A stretch of 64,000 bases of DNA, from positions 22,690,501 to 22,754,500 of the forward strand of contig NC_092672.1 of the NCBI RefSeq assembly GCF_964355755.1, read 5' to 3'. The translations under genes were made by a program, and so were the position numbers. Every line of letters starts with the position of its first letter. The stretch's first letter is position 1. This DNA is from Antedon mediterranea (Eukaryota; Echinodermata; Crinoidea; Comatulida; Antedonidae). The notes beneath the pieces are model-generated. The model did no database searches. It saw nothing but the letters and a program-made list of their open reading frames with translations, and was not told the DNA's origin. Below, one piece after another: positions 27,101 to 34,047 of this stretch.

Positions 27101-29453
27101 AGGTGTGTTGGTTTTTGCCTTCTTAGTGGGTCGAGTCTTCGCATCATGTAGATATGGAAGGCAACAAACAACTGACATAGACCATTTTAAATCTCTATGT
27201 TTTTGTAGCCTCTTTATCTACCCACTAGACTAGACTCATTAATGTACAATAGATAGCATATGATGGATCATGTAGATATGGCAGGCAACAAACAACTGAC
27301 ATAGACCATTTTAAATCTCTATGTTTTTGTAGCCTCTTTATCTACACACTAGACTAGACTCATTAATGTACAATAGATAGCATCTGATGCATCATATATA
27401 TAGATATAGAAAGCAACACACAACTGACATAGACCATAGCAGAACAGTGCATTGAATCAATTGTGATACTGTACTCTTGATTATGACTAATATATATCTG
27501 TTTTTTGTATAGATACTCGGACTGCTGCTCCTCTGGCTACAAGCTCGTTAGGGACAGGTTAGTTGAGTAACATTAGATCATTATGTATCATATGGACAGT
27601 TTAAAATTAAAGTTGAATTGAAATTAGATAGAGCAGTGTTACAACTGCTAATGTAGAAAATACAAGCTAATGTAGAAATGGTAAGCTAAATGTAGAAGAT
27701 AAAATTTAGTAAAAGCCAAGGTAGGAAAAATGCTTATAATGAAACTACTGTTGCCAGTAGCAAAAACCTTTAAGGATAGTGTAGATGTTATGTATTTATA
27801 TGAAATAATAATTAAATGTGTTGCGTAGCACTGTATACATTATAATATACTGTAACATGATGTAAATTGTATGTAAATATACAGAAACCATCATGTATGT
27901 ATAGTTTATATATCAGAATGAGACATGCATCAACATTCATATGGATGCTTATTTTTTAGTGAAAAATTGCAACACACTCAACTGCTTTTTACATTTTGTA
28001 TTTCTCAGTAATAGGGAGGTTTCGCAATCTTACGAATACGATAACGAAAACGGATACGTCACGCACACATTGCGAAACCTCCCTAATAATTGCGTTTTAC
28101 TTTTATGCAATAATTTTCTATCATTTGTTTTGCAGTTCAAGAAAATACATTCCAAGAAAAGTATTTTATATTACTAAAATATAAATATGCTTATTTTACA
28201 GAGAAACATTTTAAGATTTGTTTTAGAGTGGTGACTAGTGGCAATCATAGTATAATAATTCTCAAACACTTGTTTTTGTAGTAAATACATCACAAGAACA
28301 ATTCAACAATTTGAAGTATGATCTTGGTTCACTCTATATTGGTGAGCGACTGCTGTTGTTGAAATGCTGTCTATTTGAACACGTAGACTTACAGCACCTT
28401 GGCAAGTCAAGTTGCACAGCAAATTACCTATTAAACCAACTACATGAACGTCGTTATATCACACCTACTAATATCCGTCTGTTGCTAGAGGTGGCTGAGA
28501 TTTCACAGTTGAAAGATGCTGAAGATCTCATAAATCAATATGTTGTAACCAACAAGGTTCCAAACACTGATGAAGGAACAAAGTCAGTTTCACCATATAG
28601 GAAACGACTGTGCATGGCATTGCAGCAATTTGACCCACATAAGTTAAATGATGTAATTGCTTACTATGGATTGAACTTATTAAGTTTACCAACAATTTGG
28701 GAATTAGTGTTTTACCTTGAAAGCAATAGAAAATTACTAGAAGAATCAGAAAGAAAGAGGTTTGCTGAGCTTCTTGGACCAATCGCTGAGAACATACTAT
28801 TCAATGGTATGTATGTTGTATCATGTATAAACATCATTTATAACAATTGAAGTTAATTTATGTGATTTCTTACATACACAGTGTGATTATAAATAATGTA
28901 AGCCACGTAAAGTATATTCAATTATAAATCTCATCATATTTAAATATTGATAGCATAACCTGCATCATTACACCAGAATTGTTAAAAGAGTAAAAATCAA
29001 TCTCATAATTATACTGTAAGACATACATGTTAAGACCATTTGCACTGTACACAATATCTTGTTTGACACAACTTTATCTATGTTTGTTAAAGAGTAATTA
29101 CTAATTTTTAAGAACAGAAAGTTTACACATTCACATTTTGAACATTTTTGCTGACATTAAAGTCTTTTATACTGAAGAAAAAACTTGCCTATCACAAATA
29201 GGCCTATGTGCATGGAAACATGCCCTTAGAAATAAGAGTACCTTTTTGAATGGGCCTGCCTTGCGTATGCATGCAAAAATCTATTAGAAAATATGTATTT
29301 TTAAAATTTGTTCCTATGTTTTTGTTATAGTTTTGTAAAAAAAAAATGAAAACAAATTTGAATTGAATGTTACCTATGATGACTTAAATGGCCTGTTTCA
29401 ACTATGATACTATACAATAAAAGTTTTTCTAATTTTTTTTTCCAGATGAATGA
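4161..29453 (+). CDS. ROCO copy A: ankyrin - death domain - ROC/COR - DED-like protein (22 exons, 5' open)
   Basis: Predicted spliced gene of a multidomain signalling GTPase, cytoplasmic by family. Exons (all AG/GT bounded, phases consistent): 4161-4259, 5182-5298, 6067-6160, 6614-6649, 7097-7345, 7847-8012, 8519-8622, 9328-9447, 9827-9940, 10344-10510, 11193-11282, 11542-11700, 12110-12358, 13871-14056, 23785-23940, 24026-24307, 24557-24646, 24875-25091, 25279-25374, 27513-27557, 28282-28806, 29446-29453. They encode about 1122 residues plus a TGA stop, and no start codon lies in the window. Domain order is ankyrin, death domain, ROC (P-loop GLENVGKTS, switch WDFGGQ, GTH), COR, then a DED-like fold. 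The plan resembles DAPK1 without its kinase, or MFHAS1 with ankyrin in place of LRR. A kinase upstream of the window cannot be excluded. Exon edges are predicted by eye. Confidence 0.8.
7097..7345 (+). CDS. N-terminal death-domain exon of copy A
   Basis: One 249-base exon, phase 1 at both ends, preceded by a 36-base linker exon (6614-6649). It encodes about 83 residues with death-domain spacing: TIKELLYITN, then LLIAANLGMTQEDIN, a central hydrophobic helix LNTWAVKV, and the closing helix pattern ELVAALRKAEEKDVADKIE. The W plus the LVAALR...DVADKI ending is typical of death domains. It lies between the ankyrin repeats and the GTPase, so it probably recruits another death-fold adaptor. Its symmetric 1-1 phase matches the death-domain exons of copy B. 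Confidence 0.75.
7847..11700 (+). CDS. ROC GTPase exons of copy A, with long G1-G3 insert
   Basis: Seven exons make up the Ras-of-complex GTPase. Exon 7847-8012 carries the P-loop GLENVGKTSTINSLL. Exons 8519-8622, 9328-9447 and 9827-9940 encode a long hydrophilic linker rich in S, T, P, K and Q. Exon 10344-10510 carries G3 as HIWDFGGQPIYH, 11193-11282 encodes the strand IFMVSYAVVCVVFNL, and 11542-11700 carries the G4-like LIGTHYES. The distance from P-loop to WDFGGQ is about 160 residues, well above the roughly 50-60 usual for ROC. The two linker exons look like duplicates of each other (both contain a G..SKQE.K motif, both phase 1-1). In ROCO proteins ROC binds GTP and dimerises through COR. 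Confidence 0.8.
8834..8946 (-). repeat. tRNA-like hairpin element (SINE candidate) in intron
   Basis: The arms GGAGTGGAGTTGT (8834) and ACAACTCCACTCC (8934-8946) are inverted. Read on the minus strand the inside carries a tRNA-like A box (ACTTGGCAGTTATGG) and a strong B box (GGGTTCAAGTCC). It is probably a tRNA-derived SINE fragment rather than a working tRNA, since I cannot fold a standard anticodon arm. Confidence 0.5.
12110..24307 (+). CDS. COR-domain exons of copy A
   Basis: Exons 12110-12358, 13871-14056, 23785-23940 and 24026-24307. They encode the helical COR-A part (VKEIENILWKALEG..., INDLLVRCKITNNK..., PSLKQLWRNLNKGK...) and a COR-B part (NVGRTFYVLSRLKP...FHDFDGYLPDDLFQRV). The pattern F(D/H)-x-F-D-G-Y-L-P-x-x-L-F-x-R is the one seen in MFHAS1/ROCO COR domains. 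COR is the dimerisation device of ROCO proteins. The intron 14057-23784 is about 9.7 kb and full of mobile elements. All four exons have close duplicates in copy B. The exon at 24026 differs from its B partner (33066) at about 8 of 94 residues by my own count. Confidence 0.8.
12535..13085. repeat. 69-bp minisatellite, about 8 copies
   Basis: The unit includes ACAACTATCATTGTAACCAA and ends in AAAAGTGTATAGGA(A/T)ACAAGTTGG. The period is 69, a multiple of three, so both strands stay open for about 180-235 codons. It lies in the COR intron of copy A and is not a gene. Copy B has a single diverged unit in the matching intron near 31395-31450. Confidence 0.9.
13311..13500 (-). mobile_element. Penelope-like retroelement remnant (copy 1)
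   Basis: This is an inverted copy of 21860-22049. On the minus strand it reads ...CTTGCACTGATGAAGGGC TAGTGTT GCCCGAAAGCTCTGC.... The CTGATGA - short stem - GAAA layout resembles a hammerhead-ribozyme core, which Penelope-like elements carry. The family assignment is inference; only a terminal fragment is present. A TA microsatellite flanks it. Confidence 0.45.
14315..15122. repeat. 74-bp minisatellite, about 11 copies
   Basis: Each unit contains TAGAACCCCTATTAAAGAGG, a TGTGGACCCAACAAAGTGTG segment and CCCTTTAATAGAGGTTAG. The two ends of a unit (CTATTAAAGAGG and CCTTTAATAG) are self-complementary. A related but different array occupies the matching intron of copy B at 32171-32735. Confidence 0.9.
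15219..16076. mobile_element. 858-bp TIR element with AAG flanks
   Basis: The ends read CAATAGAGAGAAATGGCGAA and its inverse, giving a 23-bp perfect terminal inverted repeat. Imperfect complementarity extends further inward (GAGTGGGTATA...ATTGTAAACAAACC against the right end). AAG flanks both sides as a 3-bp target duplication. I see no transposase, so it is a non-autonomous DNA transposon of unnamed family. Confidence 0.75.
16077..18759. other. Intronic filler rich in AGGCCTAG motifs plus a CCAGTTGACCAGTTG repeat
   Basis: No exon seen. 16560-17070 is dense in TAGGCCTAG-like palindromic words. 17640-18005 is a short-period array built on AACCAGTTGACCAGTTGAAA (about 20 bp). The remainder is unremarkable A+T-rich intron. 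Confidence 0.7.
18760..20343. mobile_element. TTAA-flanked TIR element, about 1.6 kb
   Basis: The left end AGGGGGATTCTGGGTTTAAA is flanked by TTAA (18756-18759). The right end is the inverse of AGGGGGGTTCCGGGTTTAAA, flanked by TTAA (20344-20347). The TIR is imperfect, over 20 bp long. A TTAA target is the piggyBac superfamily habit, although the termini do not start with the usual CCC. No transposase was recognised. Confidence 0.7.
20813..21126. repeat. Tandem duplication, period about 157 bp
   Basis: Two copies of a block starting ACATTTGGGTGGCATGGTC and containing AAAAGCTATAGCTTTTAGTA, a self-complementary core. The copies are nearly identical, so the duplication is recent. Confidence 0.85.
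21317..21618 (-). mobile_element. tRNA-headed SINE, copy 1
   Basis: The minus strand of 21420-21490 folds as a tRNA. The acceptor starts GCCCCAG, the D arm has GTCGAATGGTTAGGAC, the anticodon stem is CTGC/GCAG with loop ATCTCAA (anticodon CTC, Glu-like), and the T arm is CCGAG TTCGAGT CTCGG. Flanking sequence on both sides (CACAGAA...CGCCCGGTGATATACTG and GATACGCCCTCATCTT) is shared with a second copy at 47175-47450. This shows a repeat family rather than a single tRNA gene. Confidence 0.75.
21860..22049 (+). mobile_element. Penelope-like retroelement remnant (copy 2)
   Basis: Inverted partner of 13311-13500. It carries CACTGATGAAGGGC at 21884-21897, loop TAGTGTT and GCCTGAAAGC. The stem II pairing in this copy has one wobble compared with copy 1. 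Only the terminal region is present and no reverse transcriptase is seen. Confidence 0.45.
23221..23670 (-). pseudogene. 3' end of a non-LTR retrotransposon (LINE) ORF2
   Basis: The minus strand encodes the C-terminal region of a LINE polymerase. A stretch reading PQNSGICLLCNCNENETVYH and then HFVFECKRLIHLRK has the C-x2-C...H-x4-C arrangement typical of the end of CR1/L2/jockey-type ORF2. It stops at 23221-23223. Nothing of the reverse transcriptase core remains nearby, so this is a 5'-truncated dead copy, inserted in the long copy A intron about 100-500 bases before the exon at 23785. Confidence 0.7.
24557..25374 (+). CDS. Post-COR exons of copy A
   Basis: Exons 24557-24646 (acidic linker, TTIVRTTLMNTESGSRSPEDD), 24875-25091 (VLNFLEKELQ...VEVKMYIRCACSN...HMQVVRKFDKDVLPC) and 25279-25374 (basic Ser/Lys linker with KKRK). 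The middle exon has several Cys and His (CAC, HTHM, LPC), which hints at a small metal-binding or beta-rich module found after COR in invertebrate ROCO proteins. KKRK could be a nuclear signal, which is speculative. The first two exons have near copies in B (33560-33649, 33831-34047). The homology between A and B ends at the last of these. Confidence 0.7.
25455..26125. repeat. 28-bp minisatellite, about 24 copies
   Basis: The unit CTTTATACACGCCTCAGTGT + ATCCTTGT is repeated head to tail with few substitutions. Because 28 is not a multiple of three, three units cycle through all frames. Long open frames appear in all three plus frames but are not genes. It begins about 80 bases after the donor of exon 25279-25374. 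Confidence 0.95.
26250..27178 (-). pseudogene. Degenerate gag-like ORF of a DIRS/Ngaro-type retroelement
   Basis: On the minus strand 27178-26783 encodes a basic N-terminus (KKAKTNTPAKRRPKKTG) and a short coiled coil (ELTAIVKNLSAEVQQLKG). It is followed by LSETLKNKIQAHRFVDMCDL and, after a stop, PKLKRRGLDEQEWFTAFFDF and SWQLYDRHFHIAREH. It ends in a zinc-knuckle-like CRVFHDPG...FCSNDSCAFKHTCFRCGG. These patterns (KIQ..RFVDM, KLKRRGLD, W..YD..F) are those of gag-like proteins of invertebrate tyrosine-recombinase retroelements. At least two in-frame stops show it is dead. No recombinase or RT is nearby. Confidence 0.6.
27144..27440. repeat. 125-bp tandem repeat, about 2.4 copies
   Basis: The repeat starts CATGTAGATATGG and includes AACAAACAACTGACATAGAC. 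The first copy overlaps the start of the gag relic, so its apparent N-terminus is repeat-derived. Confidence 0.85.
28012..28085. mobile_element. Short fold-back element (74 bp)
   Basis: The arms TAGGGAGGTTTCGCAAT (28012-28028) and its exact inverse (28069-28085) enclose ACG-rich sequence. The compact palindromic form with AT-rich flanks is typical of tiny MITE-like insertions. Confidence 0.75.
28282..29453 (+). CDS. DED-like C-terminal exon and stop exon of copy A
   Basis: Exon 28282-28806 (175 codons, phase 1-1), preceded by a small linker exon 27513-27557. The first half looks like a death effector domain: LGSLYIGERLLLLKCCLF, SCTANYLLNQLHERR, NIRLLLEVAEISQLKDAEDL. This matches the DED helix pattern (LKFL..., LL..L.E+..., LL..L.RxDL). 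The second half (PYRKRLCMALQQFD...LLGPIAENILF) is helical but I do not recognise it. The final exon 29446-29453 adds two residues and TGA. A DED would recruit caspase-8/FADD-type partners. Copy B has no DED-like exon. Confidence 0.65.
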
Positions 29454-29509
29454 GCAATTCCACTTCTATCCAAGCAGACAATTGAAAGAGTACCACAAAC
29501 ATGTGAAAA

Positions 29510-30262
29510 TATCAAGACAATACTATTGCCATGCAAGGCAACCGAACGAGTAGGGTATCGTAACCAAAACGAGTATCATTACCATGCAAGACAACCAAAC
29601 AAGTAGGGTACCGTAACCAAAACGAGTATCATTACCATGCGAGAAAACCAAACGAGTAGGGTACCGTAACCAAAACTAATATCATTACTATGCGAGACAA
29701 CCAAACGAGTAGGGTACCATAACCAAAACAAGTATCATTACCATACGAGACAAACAAACGAGTAGGGTACCATAACCAAAACGAGTATCATTACCATGAG
29801 GACAACCAAACAAGTAGGGTACCATAACCAAAACGAGTATCATTACCATGTGAGACAAACAAACGAGTAGGGTACCATAACCAAAACGAGTATCATTACC
29901 ATGAAGACAACCAAACAAGTAGGGTACCATAACCAAAACGAGTATCATTACCATGTGAGACAACCAAACAAGTAGGGTACCACAACCAAAACAAGTATCA
30001 TTACCATGCAAGACAACCAAACGAGTAGGGTACCGTAACCAAACGAGTATCATTACCATGCAAGACAACCAAACAAGTAGGGTACCGTAACGAAAACTAT
30101 TATCATTACCATGCAAGAAAACCAAACGAGTAGGGTACCGAATCATAATAAGTATCATTACCATGCGAGACAACCAAATGAGTAGGGTACCATAACCAAA
30201 ACGAGTAGGGTACCTTAACCAAAACGAGTAGCATTACCATGCAAGACAACCAAACGAGTAGG
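29510..30262. repeat. About 54-bp minisatellite, about 14 copies
   Basis: The unit holds AGTAGGGTACCGTAACCAAA, ACGAGTATCATTACCATG and GAGACAACCAAACG, with variants. It lies directly after the copy A stop, and its right edge abuts the left edge of the A/B duplication (homology resumes at about 30273). Confidence 0.9.
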
Positions 30263-30433
30263 TTATCGTAAATAGATGCCTGATATATGATTGTTGTTAT
30301 TTCCACTTCCATGATAGTGTTGTTTTTCTATATACATTTGTGCTGCTAATAATAATAGATAATTTTCCACAATGTTTCAAACTAGAATTTTAAGAATTTA
30401 AAATGTAAATTTTGTTCATTTTTTTTTATTTAG

Positions 30434-33400
30434 GGAAAAATGTATGAACATCAAATGACAAATCTTGACTTCATTCTGTTTTGGATTCGTTCAGTTTTTG
30501 TAAATGTAAGAAAAGGACAAAATAGCAAGATAATGCTAATTGGTACACATTATGAGAGCCTTGGTAAAACTGAACAAGAAAGACAACAAAGGGTACATAT
30601 ATCATCACATTTCCTTTTAAACAGTACAAAATTGTATATTGTCATTAAATCATTGGAAACAATATGTAGTTCCATCTCTAACATTGGCAATCATGTATGA
30701 TTGTTTTATACGTCATGTCATGAGCATACTACTGTACTGCGCTGGCTTATGATTAACTAATTAACTTAACTTAATTTTTTTTTCATTTCGATATAATAAA
30801 ACAAATAAAAGGGTATACAAATATCTATGATTTAGCACACATTTTGAATATGTTTTCTTGTATTGGTTACAATGTACACTGGGTAAGTAAATGCGTAACA
30901 TAACTTAAATGAAACATTTTTTGCACTTTACAAAAGGGGTTTTGGTTGGCTAAGCACACTCTAAATCTTCCCTTGACATAAGTATAATTCAAATATGATG
31001 TTATTTATTTTAGGTAAAGGAAATAGAGAATATACTTTGGAAAGCCCTGGAAGGAAAACCATTTGAGGACATGGTGTATCAAGGAGAGCTCTTTACCATT
31101 GAAAACAGTGTCTCATTTGAAAAGAGCGGTGCTTCTAAAATCATCCTCAAAATACAAAAATTAGTCCAGATGATGATTCTTACTTTTCCAATTAAATGGC
31201 TGCAAGTACTGCTGGAAATACAACAGTTACGAAAAGCCAAACTATATCTACCAACTTCTGAGGTTAGAATAAATATCGTTGACAAATCGATTGATGAATG
31301 TGTCTTTTAATGTTTAACATCCATTACATTTGAAGCATTAAACCCTGTTTTTCTGAGTGTTGCATTGAATGGTGTTAATTAAAGTGAAAAAAAGCAAACT
31401 TGTTTCATTACATTTGAAATTGTGTGGGATACAAGTTTGTTATTGATAGTAATATAACAGTAATCCCTGCTTTTCTGTCTGTGTTAATTGACTGTTTATG
31501 GTGAATCTTCAACAAATGTTTATCAAACAGGACCGGTGCAATTTTAGTAGAGTACCAAAACAAAAGGAGCATTTTTTGTCCTCTAATAATTATTGAAGTA
31601 AGTGGTGAACCTTGAGTTTACTGTTGGTTGGGAAAATTTCAGAATTCAAATCTACCCTTGCATGGTAAAGTATTATGTCCTATATAAACAACCTTTCAAC
31701 AACGAAATGAATGATAACATCAACAGAAAACCAGTTTGTAATTAATCAGCATTTGTTTTTTCATTACATTTTTCATTATGATATTTATTTAACTTTTAGA
31801 TTAATGATTTACTTGCTCGTTGTAAGATAACTGACAGAAAACTGTTTCTTGAGTACTTGCATGACATCCGCGAAATTCTGTTCTACCCAGATGACAAGAT
31901 CCTCAAAGAAAAAATTGTTATAGATTTGATGGGAGTAGTTGACAAGTTTAAAACAATCATCACAGTTATAGATCCCAGCATTCAGGTTAGCAAACTTCAC
32001 TTCTTTGAGTGGTGTCAATCATTGGTGAATATCAGACGTAAACATTGTGGTAATTTTTTTTTAGTGTGATGGATTTAGCTGCAAAAATGTAATATCTGCC
32101 ACACAGAGAATGAAATTATACCTTATTATTTCTATTATATTCTAATAAACATATTACTGTAGCACTCCCATTAAGGGAAGACCCAACAAAGTGTCCCCTT
32201 AATAGAGGTTAGCCATGGTCTTAATCTGTCTCTCTTTCATTTCACAAGTAAGTTTTAATAAGGTTTAAGGGAAGGCCCAACAAAGTGTCCCCTTAATAGA
32301 GGTTAGCCATGGTCTTAATCTGTCTCTCTTTCATTTCACAAGTAAGTTTCAATAAGGTTTAAGGGAAGGCCCAATAAAGTGTCCCCTTAATAGAGGTTAG
32401 CTATGGTGTTAATCTGCCTCTCTTTCATTTCACAAGTAAGTTTCAATAAGGTTTAATGGAAGGCCCAACAAAGTGTCCCCTTAATAGAGATTAGCCATGG
32501 TCTTAATCTGTCTCTCTTTCATTTCACAAGTAAGTTTTAATAAGGTTTAAGGGAAGGCCCAACAAAGTGTCCCCTTAATAGAGGTTAGCTATGGTGTTAA
32601 TCTTCCTCTCAGTCATTTCACCAGTAAGTTTTAATAAGGTTTAAGGGAAGGCCCAACAAAGTGTCCCCTTAATAGAGGTTAGCCATGGTGTTAGTCTGCC
32701 TCTCATTCATTTCACAAGTAAGCTTCAATAAGGTTTTCCCAAAGGAGAGGTTCTACTGACCAGAAGAATAATAATTACTTTGTTGCATTAACAAATTACA
32801 CTTTTGTGCTTTTATGTTTTTTAGCCATCTCTGAAACAGCTTTGGAGAAATTTAAATGGGGGCAAACTAGATGAAAGACTGTTGCAGCATATTTGGAAGG
32901 ATGAGTCAGATGAGATGATTATCTTCTTTGTGTCTCTAATGCAAACCTTTGGGTTAATGTGTGAAAAAAGGATTAAAGAGGTATTTACATTTTATTTAAC
33001 ATTTTAGTTTAATTATTTCTTCATATATTCTATCTAGGACTCATGTTCCATTTTTGTTTCTATAGAATGTTGGACGAATGTTCTATGTTCTTTCACGCCT
33101 AAAGCCCCAACGTGATGATACAAAGGCTGCTGAATATGAAGAGAAGCATGCTATTTCTCTCTTTCATGACTTTGATGGCTACCTTCCAGATGATCTCTTC
33201 CAACGTGTTGCAACTAAATTTATTGAGGAATTTCAAATGGAAGATGTTGAGCCTGCATTGTCTTATGAGCATGTAGAACTGAATGTTGATGGCCATCATC
33301 TTGTGCTTCTAAATGTTGCTACTATTAACAACCGTCGTTTATTCCAGGTAAAATAATAATAAATAGTTTTATTCAATTCTACTCAAAAGTCTATTATTTC

Positions 33401-34047
33401 GACCAAAAAACAATGAGGTAAAAAAACAATAATGACAAATATTGTATGACGGCAGAATCCAATGAAGATGAAAATCTTGATAGACAAGTTAATTATATGG
33501 ACTTTTAGATTTGAGTAAAAATGTTTAAAGGATTGATTTGTTTTTTTTTGTAATTGCAGACAACAATTGTCAGAACGACAATCATGAACACAGAATCAGG
33601 AAGCAGCTCTCCTGAAGATGATGATCCACATCCTAGCATCTGTAAGAAGGTAAGCCAGTATCAAACATTCTACACTTTATTTAGAATTACCTCCAACTTG
33701 TTGCTTTTACATCTTTCACAAGCATAATTCTATTTACACAAGTAGTCATTAGAAATACTGATATATGCCTCTTAATTTGTTCCTTTTTAATTGTTATTGC
33801 ATTACTGTTACAACTTTATTTATTTTTCAGGTGCTTAGTTTCCTTCAAAAAGAATTACACTTTTTGAGTAAGAATGCACATGGTGTTAAAGTAAAGATGT
33901 ACATCCCTTGTGTGTGTGCTTCAAAAGGTGAACCTACTCATATGCATGTTGTACGCAAATTTGACAAAGATGTGTTGCCATGTGGAAGCAGAGGAATGGA
34001 AGTGAAACGTTACCGTAATCTGTTTGGAGACAATGTCCTATCAAAGG
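30434..34047 (+). CDS. Duplicated ROC-end, COR and post-COR exons of copy B
   Basis: Seven exons parallel to A 11542-25091. ROC end: LIGTHYESLGKTEQ. COR-A: INDLLARCKITDRK and PSLKQLWRNLNGGK. COR-B: FHDFDGYLPDDLFQRV. Then the acidic linker and the Cys/His-bearing exon (KMYIPCVCASKGEPTHMHV). B spans about 3.6 kb against 13.5 kb in A, because B has a short intron (31986-32824) where A has the element-filled 9.7-kb intron. Amino-acid changes between the copies are scattered and mostly conservative. Confidence 0.8.

Noticed and set aside
29688-30312. Minus-strand ORF of 161 codons with repeated LVWLSCMVM
   Set aside because: It is an artefact of the 54-bp minisatellite.
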